A model generated the notes under the pieces. That model ran no database searches. It saw nothing but the letters and a program-made list of their open reading frames with translations, and was not told the origin of the DNA. Below, piece by piece: positions 1-37,897 of a stretch of 64,000 bases of DNA (the stretch's first letter is position 1; every line of letters starts with the position of its first letter). The position numbers and the translations under genes are program-made. This DNA is from Imbricaverruca yamaguchii (lineage: Eukaryota; Arthropoda; Thecostraca; Neoverrucidae): positions 2,537,501-2,601,500 of the forward strand of contig JAOTOL010001645.1 in assembly GCA_034440575.1 (NCBI GenBank). Direction: 5' to 3'.

Positions 1-1094
1 CTGTGACCGCTGGTGATGCCACTTGGTGCCGTCGACGTGTGCCGCACTGTTGACCGGATGTCGGCCCTGCGCCGCTGTCGGGTGGCTGTGTCCGCTGGTG
101 ATGCCACTTGGTGCCGTCGACGTGCCCCGCACTGTTGACCGGATGTCGACCCTGCGCCGCTGTCGGGCGGCTGTGTCCGCTGGTGATGCCACTTGGTGTC
201 GACGTGCCCCGCGCTGTTGACCGGATGTCGGCCCTGCGCCGCTGTCGGGCGGCTGTGACCGCTGGTGATGCCACTTGGTGCCGTCGACGTGCCCCGCGCT
301 GTTGACCGGATGTCGGCCCTGCGCCGCTGTCGGGCGGCTGTGTCCGCTGGTGATGCCACTTGGTGCCGTCGACGTGCCCCGCGCTGTTGACCGGATGTCG
401 GCCCTGCGCCGCTGTCGGGCGGCTGTGACCGCTGGTGATGCCACTTGGTACCGTCGACGTGCCCCGCGCTGTTGACCGGATGTCGGCCCTGCGCCGCTGT
501 CGGGCGGCTGTGACCGCTGGTGATGCCACTTGGTGCCGTCGACGTGTGCCGCACTGTTGACCGGATGTCGGCCCTGCGCCGCTGTCGGGCGGCTGTGTCC
601 GCTGGTGATGCCACTTGGTGCCGTCGACGTGCCCCGCGCTGTTGACCGGATGTCGGCCCTGCGCCGCTGTCGGGCGGCTGTGTCCGCTGGTGATGCCACT
701 TGGTACCGTCGACGTGCCCCGCGCTGTTGACCGGATGTCGGCCCTGCGCCGCTGTCGGGCGGCTGTGACCGCTGGTGATACCACTTGGTACCGTCGACGT
801 GCCCCGCGCTGTTGACCGGATGTCGGCCCTGCGCCGCTGTCGGGCGGCTGTGTCCGCTGGTGATGCCACTTGATACCGTCGACGTGTGCCGCACTGTTGA
901 CCAGATGTCGGCCCTGCGCCGCTGTCGGGCGGCTGTGACCGCTGGTGATGCCACTTGGTACCGTCGACGTGCCCCGCGCTGTTGACCGGATGTCGGCCCT
1001 GCGCCGCTGTCGGGCGGCTGTGACCGCTGGTGATGCCACTTGGTACCGTCGACGTGCCCCGCGCTGTTGACCGGATGTCGGCCCTGCGCCGCTG
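1..1094. repeat. 85-bp GC-rich minisatellite, about 13 copies
   Basis: The window opens inside a tandem array with an 85-bp unit; one unit near 200 is 82 bp. Each unit contains the core CCGCTGGTGATGCCACTTGG. Units differ at a few positions: GTGACC or GTGTCC before the core, GGTGCC or GGTACC after it, and CCCCGCGC or TGTGCCGCAC further on. The array continues off the left edge and stops abruptly at about 1094. The short ORFs of about 65 aa seen here are shifted copies of one another, because 85 is not a multiple of three, so the array is not coding. Confidence 0.97.
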
Positions 1095-2236
1095 ATGGCA
1101 GCGTGAACAGCGAAGCCAATGTGCCGCACATTCCCCAACGACATGGGGCTGGAGCATCGCGAAGGAACATCGCGACAGCACAGCCGCCCGGAGCACTGAT
1201 CCACTGAGACAAGGACGGCGTACATCCCGCCATTGGTTGGCTTATGATTGCCCGTTAACCCAATCGTCGCATCCGTGGTTTATAGATTGACTGGTAAGCA
1301 TAGTAACAGAATGGCGTACGGACAGAAAACTATCGTTACCGAAGCAAAAGCAGGGCTGACAGATACATTTCTTCAGTTGTGGGAGGTGCCACTTTTTGTG
1401 ACGTCATTACTCACAGCAGTAGTCATGGCGCACACCATGTTTTGAATCCACTGGACAAGGCAGCCTACCTATTTTGAGTCTAGGTCCGGCTCCTACTTCG
1501 CTCTTGTGGTCACAGTTGCGAAAACATCGTGCACCATTAAGCTTATCCCAAAAATAGTCTTTAGTTGTACTTATTCATTCTCAATTATAAGTAAGCTGGA
1601 AGAGAATGATTTTGCAATTTGCATTACATTGAAGCACTTGTTTTTCTCTCATCTGATATCCAACCAAGCATGTTGATGTGCTCCCGGTGTTTGATCCAGC
1701 AATCTCGGTGCGGCTGGATCAGCATTGAAGCAAAGCCTAAGACACCCAGAACAAAATGGCTGTTAAAGCTTCAGCCGGGGGATGTGACTGGTAGTTCTCG
1801 GCTATGCGATGTTCGCTCGGTGAAGGTTGGCGGCATTTGCAGTCGGCAGTCGGGTGCAGTTTGGTTATGTTTTATAGACTGGCTAGGGCGTACCAGCCCG
1901 GATCCGCTGGGAGGGATCTCTCACGGGGCCGCTCGTTTCGTGAGCGCCTCCCACCGCTTTGCGGCGGGTAGTACACGATGCAGGAAATCACCGTCACTGT
2001 CAGTTTGTGACGCAAGATGAGGAAAGTCGTCGTCACTGTCGGTGGGTAACGCACGATGCAGGAAGTCAACATTACTGTCGGTGGGTTGGTGTGACAGTCC
2101 GTCATTCACGTCGGTCGGTTGGCGGTTGGATCGATGCAGCAGTGTAGGCATACTGACTACTTTCAGTAGCTGTTGGCGTGGTGCGCAACCTGTCGCGAGA
2201 AGGAAACCGTACCAGACTGCGTCTCCGTTCTTGTTG
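1095..2236. other. Unique DNA with no gene seen
   Basis: No recognisable gene. ORFs are short and show no family motif. At about 1970-2090 a degenerate unit of roughly 40 bp (ACGATGCAGGAAATCACCGT-like) occurs three times, a minor tandem repeat. Confidence 0.6.
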
Positions 2237-2269
2237 GTGTCGGGGCTTCCTAGAAGGAAGCCCCGACAC
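2237..2269. repeat. Perfect inverted repeat, 15-bp arms, 3-nt loop
   Basis: The left arm at 2237-2251 (starting GTGTCGGGG) is the exact reverse complement of 2255-2269. The loop is AGA at 2252-2254. It has no T-run and no adjacent gene, so it is not a bacterial-style terminator. It could be a small foldback duplication. Confidence 0.95.
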
Positions 2270-4860
2270 GTGATCAAAAGTCGTGCCCGTTTGTCAGGCC
2301 GCTCAAGCTTGATATCAGTCAGTCAGACATTCACACACAATTACAGCTGGTCCGTCATGACGAGCCCACAAACCACAACCGCATAGCATAGATACGGCCT
2401 GCAGCACACATAGCTGTTCTGCTCTGCACATCAACACCCTGTCAATACTGCACAGCATAGTCATAGCTTGCAGCGCATACAGCTATTATGTTCTGCACAT
2501 GAACGCCCTGCCAGCACTACAACAATTAGCAACTGACCTCCATGAACTTGAAGCTCATTTGAAAACGTGCTGTCAGCACATAGCTGCATTATGATCATAG
2601 CTGGTGATCGTAGCGTTCACTTGTTGGATACTTCGACACATTGCCGGACATGAATTTAGAAACCTGCTTAATAGTACAACTTAAATGTTATTTGTGGCAC
2701 CTGTGTGCCAGTATTAGATCAGGTATTAGATGTTGCATCAGGGTATTAGATGATATTATTGCAAGCAATGCCAGAATCGTGCGGCGTTGCGAGGTACGAG
2801 GTGTCACCATATTCCGCATGATCTTTCCAGGGTTGAACCGCTAGTTACGCGCTACTCTAGTAGAGTAGCACGTTTCTCATTTTCAAGTATATTTTTGAAT
2901 TTCATCAATTAGCATGTTCCTGACCATGCTCAAAGAATGAGTAGAGCAACTTGGAACAACTTGGAGCAGTTTGGAGCAGGTTCGATATAATACGGGCGCT
3001 AGAACATCTGGAGCAACATGGAGTATGGAGTTGAGAAACACATATGACGCAGATGATCCAAGCTTGCGTTGAATCATCGTACGACGCATTTTATGGGTGC
3101 ACTATGCATTGTGACAATATGCACTGATTTGCACCGATCCAAAGCCAGTGCACATGGAGAAGATTTGCTCAACATTGCCTTACATTGCAGCCTTGTCTAT
3201 GGCTATGGCTATATTTGTGGAATAAGCCTTAAGAGCAAAACCATTAGATTGCAAATAGGTTAATTTTTAATGCATGCATTCACGGGAATTACACCATCAA
3301 AGATCATAAAATGTTAATTGAGACAAATTGTCTTGCAAGCTCCCTTACAGACGGCAGAAACACTTCCGAATTAAAACAAAATAAAATTGAGAGAGTCACA
3401 AAGCGCTTCTCAACTTTATCCTCCGCGTCACATTTATGCTACTACAAGCTCTCGACTCTCGACCGGAATACGTCCGAGTAGATTGGAGCTACTCCGATCT
3501 GCTCAGAAAACGCACGGAAACACGGCACAGCTACTCCTAAGTCGATCGGAACAGTTTCGAGCATGGTCAGGAACAGACCCCATGATGATGATTGTAATGC
3601 CTTGTTGTTGGAGACAGCACGGGGTGTGCTTTTCGCCAGTCCACGCCTAACGACAAATGGAGCCAGTTGAAGGGAACTTTTCTCGCTATTGCCGGACCTC
3701 GTGGCGTCTGTCAGAAGCGTAAAAATAAGCAACCTGGCGCACCTCGGGCATCAGCTGACACCTCACTCGTGAGTACCGACGGCGTGAAGTATCCACTGAT
3801 GCCACCAGAAGGGACAGTCATACAATCTTGAACCATCAGGTGGGAGGTGTAATACGACGTGGTCGTCGGGAACACGTGCGGCGGCGTTAAGCAAGATGCT
3901 GGTGGATCTGCACTTTTGCGTTGTCTGGAACCAGTAATTTGCAACATGTGAATGCTTTTGGATACGTCTAATTTTGATGCTGATACTCTGAGCTAATATT
4001 TTGTTAATGCAGGCATAGGCACTAACTACTGCATGTGGTGCGCCATGCAGGACAAGGTGTGCCAGTGCGACTACCGCGCATTGCCGCCTGAGCCTCATAA
4101 GTTCACCCCAAGTGCATTGAGCGGCTTTAGATAGCTAATCGCAAGATGAAATCATCACGTTCTTGTGAAAATTCCACCGCATTAGTATGAAATTACTGTA
4201 ACATGTCTGTCTAGGAACTGGCACTGGTGTTCTAGGTACTGGTGTTCTAGATACTGATACTCTAAGTCTTCAAGCAGGTGCGTGTGCACGTGTGGGCCAA
4301 TTGCCACATTGCAATCGTTTTGCAACCAATGCTGCATCATTGGCTAAGCAATTGTGATGTTGACGACAAATTGTATTCATTCTCAGGAAAGTGAATAGAA
4401 TGTGTTTTTTGTTGTTGCTTTAGAACACTACCAGCGTCCCATACCAACAGAATATCGGACACCATCGCTGTTCCACCACTGGTCACTATCGGACAACATC
4501 TGACACTGTCTCTCCCATCACTGGATACTATCGATGCCCCACACTAAATATAGGGCGCGCCTTGCTGAGGTCATCATGACCAACCTGGATATGAAGGCAC
4601 GCCGGTCCACCAACTCGGGTTTGCATCGTTTAGTTCAACTTTGCATCAGGTTTGAAATGTCTGAAATAACTTCATGAATTCGCATCGTAAAACGAGCGTT
4701 CATTCTGAATCCTACCACCTCGAAAATTTCGACTTGCATCGGTATGTGGCAACAACGAGAAGCTACCATATCCCGGATAAGATACTGGTACGTTTTTTGT
4801 TTTGGGCGGAGACATGGTCACGCTAGCTTCAGTAAATGGGGAATATAACGTTACTGCATG
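2270..4860. other. Unique DNA with no confident gene
   Basis: AT-rich unique sequence. No protein family, RNA gene or mobile element was recognised. The only weak coding candidate is a minus-strand pair of ORFs at 3711-4098, listed separately. Confidence 0.5.
3711..4098 (-). CDS. Weak candidate: short secreted protein (possibly two exons)
   Basis: On the minus strand an ATG at 4098 opens with a basic then hydrophobic stretch (MRLRRQCAVVALAHLVLH), which looks like a signal peptide. A separate open frame ends at 3711 (3711-3947) and is preceded by a reasonable acceptor, TACTGGTTCCAG. The two frames could be exons of one small secreted protein with the intron between about 3920 and 4040, but the donor is not clear. 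No family is recognised, the residues show no known motif, and chance ORFs of this size are common in the window. Confidence 0.15.
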
Positions 4861-4862
4861 AA

Positions 4863-4865
<3 letters not shown>

Positions 4866-4931
<66 letters not shown>

Positions 4932-4948
4932 ATATATATATGTATGAA

Positions 4949-4982
<34 letters not shown>

Positions 4983-4993
4983 TACATATATAT

Positions 4994-5036
<43 letters not shown>

Positions 5037-5052
5037 ATATATATACATATAT
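4866..5052. repeat. (TA)n microsatellite with TATG interruptions
   Basis: About 185 bp of almost pure TA dinucleotide, broken by short TATGTCATA, TATGAAATA and TATTACATA units, followed by a short GT run (5056-5080). The isoleucine-tyrosine ORFs across it on both strands are artefacts. Confidence 0.97.
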
Positions 5053-7673
5053 ATTCGTGTGTGTGTGCGTGTGTGCATGTGCATTTGCATGCGCTCTTTA
5101 ACAAAGTTGTTGCGGTCTGATGAGCGACCCGATCATCACAGATCCAATTACATTTTATGCCAGCACCAAGCATCACGGGTGTGATCTTGCATGACTTCGG
5201 AGGGCTACGTGCTCCTCCGTTGCTGAATTGTATACCCTCGGATACTAAATTGTTCCATGGCTAAGGCTGATTGGGACTGAGTTATCGATGGTAGTTTACG
5301 GCGCTCCCGCCTGGAGCGTTCTGACCGACGTCTCACCAGCTGCGTACGGCGTACGTGTACCTGAACGGCAATCACATTCCACTTCGGGCCTGTGGCATGA
5401 GGGCAGCCGACTTGTGTCGCCTTGTTCGGGACGAGTCTCTGATACGCGCTCCTGGTTATATTCCTATATTTTACTTTGGCTCGCGTGTGATGTGTCACCG
5501 AGCCTGCCGTGCTGTTCACGCCCTACCCAGCAGCCCACGGCGGACCCGGTAGGACAAGCTGCTCGTTGGAATTTGTCGCTCAGGCAGCGCGATGTGCGAT
5601 CGCGTTTGTTTGCTGTTTGGCGTTTGTTATTTTGATTAAAGTGTCTTCGTCTAGCTCTGACAATTTCGGGTCAATGGGATGAAGGAGATACATATATCCT
5701 TTTGTTTTGTGTTTGTACAAAAACTGTTTGTACAAACACTGTTTGGAGAGCAAGGACAGGATGTGAGGTGAGGCCGGATGGGTTGCGACTGTGTGTGGGT
5801 TCAGGAAATGATGTTTTGCGATGGCCGCTGGTAAGCTAATCGCATGATAAGATAAAACTGATGGCAAAGTCTTCCTTCTTCCATGTCATTCAGCCACTGT
5901 TGAGCCTGCCTCCTGATTCGTTGCATATCACCAACGGTAAAGGAAAATGTGTGTTATAGCACTGTCCAAAGAGGGTTTGATGATAGTGCTCCAATGTTTT
6001 TCCAATCTGGATTTGAGCGATGGTTGCGTATTTTTGCAGTGACGCTAATACTGGATCCTCCTTGAATGATGAGTGCAGATGTGCAGTCGTAGATGCTAGC
6101 ATCCGAGTCGTAGAGTGTTGCGCGTTCATCAATTGAAAACTGCAAAGACGTTGTATTAACAACATGTGGAGCTACAGGTTTCAAACACATCAGCTCTGGC
6201 GACCGAAGGTAGAAAATCAGCCTCCGTCATCAACTTTGACGAGAGACTTCACATTCGCAAGAAGCAAGATTCGTACTGATCATAGATGGACTTAATATAC
6301 ACTGGTATCAAGGCACACACTTAACACAGAGGAGCTCAACATTCGCAAGCATCAATGTACACGCACATCATAGGTATATATATATAGGGCATAGGACATA
6401 TACACGTATATCATCTTCGACCGTGCACGACATTTGCCACCTTCGCCAGTGCAGGGGAGGGGTGGGGGCGGTGCTGTGAACCCTTCCCTAGCATTTGTAA
6501 CCGAAGAGAGCTATAGACCCACAACAAAAACCAGCATGTCGTACGTCACAAGACCTCGCACTATTGATACCCGATTATGGTGCATTCGGTCAATGGATGA
6601 GGTCCCAGAATACTTTTAAGTAACATTTTCGGGAAAATAGAAACGTTTTACTTTAATCGTGGTCTATGTGAAAAGCAGAAGTAGGTACTCACTTCAACTG
6701 TTTCCATGATGTTTTTCAGCATATCTGCATGTTAATCATATGCGATTTGTTACATTGAACCGATAGGTAAGGTCGGAGTATTGACCCACTTTTCGAGATT
6801 TTCGGAACACTAACTGGAATTGCTATTTTCTAGTATCCAGGGGTACAATTAGGGGCAAAATTCAGTTTTCGCGTTCAAATTAACTACAGAGTAATGCCTC
6901 CCAATTCGAGAAGAAAGAAGACCTTTGGATGTCAAGTTAGGACAGTAGCATATTGAAAACGCAATTGGCTATGGCGATAGGGTAGCTAAATTTCCCATCG
7001 CCGCATTACAACTATGATTAGTGATTTAGGGCGAAACGTGGGATTGATTGCTGATAATTTGGGATTTAGGCGAAAATGAAATGTCTTGTTATGTTCCCTT
7101 TTATGACGTCATGCATCAGTGACCTGAGAAAATATCCTCAAATTTGGTACAACATACGGTCGCCAGCAGATGTTCTATCAGGTATGTCAAGCGGCGGTGT
7201 GCTAATGCGCACCGTTTTCCCGTGGGTGCCGAGAAACCCTCGGGGTCGCAGCATCTCCACACCGCCACGGGAGAGGGTTAACATTCGTGGCAGACCGCTG
7301 AATGTGCAAGATGCGACGATAGCTGCAAACCCATGATTCCACAATCATGTGTCACAACCTTGGTGTCAGTAGTTCTCGTTGGTTATCTGGGCGCTTCCAC
7401 CTTTTTTCCGGATTCAATCCAGCTTCTTTGATGTACATAATAGTGTTCTAGTGTGCAGCTGCGTGCCAAACACAAGGATTCTCAGAGTGCGAACGCAAAT
7501 GCTCAGCGATGCGTGCAAACCACAGCGTGAAGAATGTCTTCCGTGCCGGCGCGGCAACATGACTGGCTCTGAACACTGCCAGCACCACTCAGCAGCACTG
7601 GGACTAGAGATGCTGCTCCATCGACTGTACAATAGAGCCTGCTCGCGGCAGAATGTGTCGCAGATGGACGCGA
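5053..7673. other. Downstream flank of Gasp; no gene seen
   Basis: Mostly unique sequence between the TA microsatellite and the Gasp stop codon. The part nearest 7673 should contain the Gasp 3' UTR, but no clear AATAAA was seen on the minus strand close to the stop, so the transcript end cannot be placed. A plus-strand stretch near 5290-5350 reads YGAPAWS, faintly like non-LTR reverse transcriptase tails, too little for a call. Confidence 0.45.
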
Positions 7674-33989
<26,316 letters not shown>

Positions 33990-34035
33990 GTCGTGAGCGG
34001 ACGGAGTGTTTGGCTGGCCGGCCGGCCGCCGCCGC

Positions 34036-34046
34036 TCCTATATCAC
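34036..34046 (-). promoter_or_regulatory. Possible TATA-like element of Gasp
   Basis: On the minus strand GTGATATAGGAG lies about 50 bp upstream of the Gasp ATG. This is close to the spacing expected for a TATA box with a short 5' UTR. The match to TATAAA is imperfect. Confidence 0.3.
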
Positions 34047-34379
34047 CTCGGTGGTGGAAGGGGCGTGGCCTTGGCGTCTGACTCAGAGCCGGGGCTGTCG
34101 GCGAGCTGTGGGAGCCGTCGGGTCCAGGCGGCTCCACCACACGGCTCTGTGGTGCCGGTGCCGACGCCGACGGAACATCGACACAGACGATGCTTGATGG
34201 TACTTAACCCACGCCCCCTGGGTAGAGGTGGATGAGCCCGCAGAGATGCTGGCTAATCCATAGGTCCATACATCTCGCTCATTTGTCTTCTTGAAATGTG
34301 CGTTCCACACCTCAGTGGCGTTTTTTCTGCGTATCATCTCGCTTCACCTCCACAGACCATCAAGATGCGCCAGTCTTTC
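34047..34379. other. Upstream flank of Gasp
   Basis: A GC-rich stretch (34050-34170), then unique DNA. No gene seen. Confidence 0.45.
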
Positions 34380-34450
34380 AATGATTAAGTATATGTCCGG
34401 GAATGCGCGGCCATTCATCATATTGAAGGTTCAGCCATGCAAGTACACGC
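34380..34450 (+). repeat. Interspersed repeat, copy 1
   Basis: Contains TATATGTCCGGGAATGCGCG and CCATTCATCATATTGAAGG, shared with copies near 35.4, 36.1 and 36.6 kb. Confidence 0.7.
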
Positions 34451-35007
34451 ACAGCCGCACGGAGACTGACTAACGCGGTTACAACTGGTGATCCAGGACA
34501 TAGGTTGAGTCCTGGTTTCAGCTATTAGTGGGCGCCAATGCATGAAGGCAGTAAGTGCTGTCTAATTGGTGAGAGGGAAGCACTCCTTGCTACGAGGGTA
34601 ATAAGTTTGTGGGGACCCAGACAAATATGATGGATCCCGGTCCCCACCAAAAGCATTTGAAACCCCATTCCCGATCCAGGTCGTAACCCAGCAGTGGTCA
34701 CCGCCAGAGCACAGGCACTTACTTGTCCAATGAATCACTATCATTAGCCATAAGTGACAAAGAATGTAGAACGTCAGTATTTAGAAAATGGCCTTCAAAA
34801 TACCTATTCACAAATCAGCTTACCAGCCTTGTGGTCAAAATCGTCATACACTTTGAACACTTTGAAGTGGCAGCCGGTGCAGCTTGATGTTCATGATGCA
34901 ACCTGCGTGCGCGATGTGAATCCTTCAGATTAGGATAATCAACCACATATGACAGTCTTAAGCACGCAGTCTGCATAACTGCGTGCTGCACCCTGTATGC
35001 TGTGAGC

Positions 35008-35022
35008 CAGGGGCGGATCCAG
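35008..35022 (+). repeat. CAGGGGCGGATCCAG motif
   Basis: A 15-bp sequence resembling ends of hAT-type and related nonautonomous transposons. No matching opposite end was found, so only the motif is reported. Confidence 0.3.
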
Positions 35023-35399
35023 CAATTGTCGTGGGGCTACATATCCGGATGGACGCCACTCCGAAGTCTTTCCTTTCAGAGAAGCGTTTTTTTTCTTCAA
35101 ATTTTTCAGAGGCTGAAAAATTTGTAGGGGGGAGTGTACTTTGGTATTCCCGAAGGGACGTCTTTTCTTCCAAGGGGATGTCTTTTCCACCCCGAAGAGC
35201 GCTTCTGAATTACACATGCGAGTGGTGCACCTGAGCCTTCACAAAGGGGCCTTTTCATGGCCAAAGGGGCACCCCTTTCTATGAGGATACATGCCCTTGT
35301 GTCCACCCTTGATATGGACCTATAATTAGGTCCATATTATCCAGCGACACTTCTTTCTGGATATCCTCTTGTTCAGCATTAACACATGACTGCGGTGGT

Positions 35400-35490
35400 C
35401 AGTTTTTCTCTCCAGTGTTAATACCTATCCGGAAATATACAGCCATTCATCATATTGAAGCTTGCATACACCATGCGTGGTGTAAGCGCA
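35400..35490 (+). repeat. Interspersed repeat, copy 2
   Basis: Contains TATCCGGAAATATACAG and CCATTCATCATATTGAAGCT, in the same orientation as copy 1. Confidence 0.7.
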
Positions 35491-35714
35491 CGGCTTTCAT
35501 AAGTCTGCCACGAGTGCCCTGGTGATGCAACGATAACTGGTGACACGAAGGGCCTGACCCGGCGGCGGTCACCACTAGCTCACAGGAAAATGTCGAATAT
35601 TGTAGGCAGTAGAGAATGCAGAGCGTCGTCAGGGTACCAAAAATAACTGTTCGTTGGTTGGTTGTTGGCTTTTAGGGGCGCAGCTGACTGCGTCGGTCTT
35701 GTAGTGCCCATAGT

Positions 35715-35832
35715 ATTGTCAGTCAAACAGTAAAATACAAGTAGCATCGTCAGTCAAACCGTGAAATGCAAGTAGCAACGTCAGTCAAACAATGAAATAC
35801 AAGCAACATAGTCAATCAAACAGTGAATGCAA
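35715..35832. repeat. About 32-bp tandem repeat, four copies
   Basis: The unit is CGTCAGTCAAACAGTGAAAT followed by ACAAGTAGCAT. Confidence 0.9.
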
Positions 35833-36084
35833 GCGATTGTCCGTCAGAATGGCATGTCACGGAAATAATTGTGGATTAAAAATCAACGAACAAGTTTGCT
35901 AAAAAATAACGCTAAACACCGCATTGGCCTCAATGCTGAACTGTATGAAGTTCGATATCCACGCGTCGATCGCACCCCTGCATTGTCTGATCCGACACGT
36001 ACCTATGCCCTATAACATGGTTCATAACTTCGCGGCATGTTTTTACTCGAGATATTAATAAGTTTCTTGATTAATATAGTAAGC

Positions 36085-36160
36085 TTGCGGAAAGGTGCAT
36101 ACATGGCGGATGCTTCAATATGGTGAATGGTCCGAGTATTTCCAGATATGTATAAGAGGT
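36085..36160 (-). repeat. Interspersed repeat, copy 3 (reversed)
   Basis: On the minus strand it reads ATCTGGAAATACTCGGACC then ATTCACCATATTGAAGCAT. Confidence 0.65.
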
Positions 36161-36559
36161 GTGGAAAACCAGGTCACCTAACCAATCTGTAGAGCTTAAA
36201 CAAAACGATGCGCAAAGAAAGACATTTATTTGGTTATCGTTCATATTACATGGTACGTTCGATACGTAAATGGGCGAAATCGACCAACCCAGCATCAAGT
36301 AGCATATGTTTCCACATTACCATTGGGCGACTTAAAGGAGCATTGCCAAACTAGCTAGGCTGATGGTTTGGCTATTTTCCGCTAGCCTTTTAAGAAAAGT
36401 GATATATAACGTTTCAATATTCCTGGAATCCAAGCTAAATCGTTCTACATCTGAAACCGAAAATAGTAGTCGCATGCGATATTTGCTGGCCATCCCTGGT
36501 GAGCCAGGCCCTGGATCTCCAATATTTACTTTATCTGAAGAACTAGTCGTCTGTCACAA

Positions 36560-36650
36560 GCAGTACTCTTGCATGCATGGTGGAAGCTTCAACACGGTAA
36601 ATGGCTGTACCTTCGGATAGGTAGTCATTCTTCGAGGTGTTGTTTCATGA
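36560..36650 (-). repeat. Interspersed repeat, copy 4 (reversed)
   Basis: On the minus strand it reads CTACCTATCCGAAGGTACAG then CCATTTACCGTGTTGAAGCT. Confidence 0.6.
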
Positions 36651-36933
36651 ATTCAACCAGAGTATTCAACCGAATTTGTAAGTTTATTAGCCAGAGTATT
36701 CAACCGAGTAATGCTGAAGGGGCGCGAAGGTACCTTGAATTATGGATATTCGAGAACAAGTATTGGATTTGGTTACCAAGATAAACTTACAAATTCCTCA
36801 TAAAGGCCAAATTGAAAAATGATGGCAGATATTGTAAATAAAGAAGGCCAATATTTGCAGGCACGCTTGTCGAAAACAGCCAGAAGCTTAATACTCGCAC
36901 GCCCGGTGGTCCGCACCAACTTCGCATGTCCGA

Positions 36934-37897
36934 GGGGGCAGATGTCTGCCCCCCTAAGATCTCTAGAACTATGCTAGCTAGCGACAAACGGAAAACGGCG
37001 TTGGATAGCTGGTGACGGTCTCCATCGAAAGAGTTTCGGTCATTTTTCGCCCAGGTTAACAGTCAGGTCACTGGGTCATCATAGGTCAAATTCTACGAGA
37101 TCAGGTGGGACTCAGATATTGACACATATCTCAGGACCTGTACCAGATAGAAATAAACGGCGAACGCTATTCGACAATCCTTGAAATATACTACCGACAG
37201 TATGCGGTGTAATTTACGGTCTGGTCAACCGAAACTCAGGTCAAGGTCATGAAGTCATGACCTCGGGTCAATGCCTAGGGAGGTCATGTAATATATAATT
37301 CGACACGTCTTCACGATACAAGTGCAATGGCGGTAATTTCAGCCTTCTATCTCAATGCAGTGCGATGTAATGCGCATAAATGTGTAGTGATCTCGGGTGA
37401 CCTCAGAGACCTTGGTGAGGTCACTGAGCAAAAAATGTCAGCGGTAACATTGAGCATAGCTTCCATCTACATGCCACAACCGTTGTGAAATCATTCCCAG
37501 CCCAAATATGTAACCAGGAAACATTTGTACATTTTACCATAGCCCTATAATGGGGAAGCCATGGCAACGAACTGACCTAAGGTCAGTGCTACGAAGAAAA
37601 AACCGATATACATATTATGGTCCCTGATGAGATCATGACATGCTATAAGTTTGAAATCAATCGCCCAATTATTGTGGAAGTTATGCCACCTAGAACTCCG
37701 AGTAGTTGGGTCACTTCACTTGACCTGGTGACCTAACCTGAGGTGACACAGGATTAAAAATGTATGAGGATCTGCAAAAAAGACCAATGAACAGCTATGC
37801 GAAGTTTGGCCTTGTTAACCCGATTAGTTTGGCGGAAAATGAGGAAAAACCTGAGGGGCAGATATCTGCCCCCCCCCCCCAGACGTGCGCGGGTTAA
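36934..37897 (+). mobile_element. TTAA-ended interspersed repeat, related copy 2
   Basis: The left end carries the palindrome GGGGGCAGA-TG-TCTGCCCCC (36934-36953). The right end holds an 83-bp module bounded by TTAACCCG (37815) and CGGGTTAA (to 37897), with GGGGCAGATATCTGCCCC inside. The module shares AAAAACCTGAGGGGC with the 58-kb copy. The body between is unlike the other two copies but is rich in AGGTCA and TGACCT words. There is no coding capacity. Confidence 0.6.

Noticed and set aside
1..1094. CRISPR-like array
   Set aside because: Units are contiguous with no distinct spacers and the context is eukaryotic; it is a minisatellite.
2237..2269. Rho-independent terminator
   Set aside because: Eukaryotic context, no T-run, no upstream gene.
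5205..5635. Reverse-transcriptase remnant (YGAPAWS)
   Set aside because: Only a seven-residue resemblance with no other RT motif.
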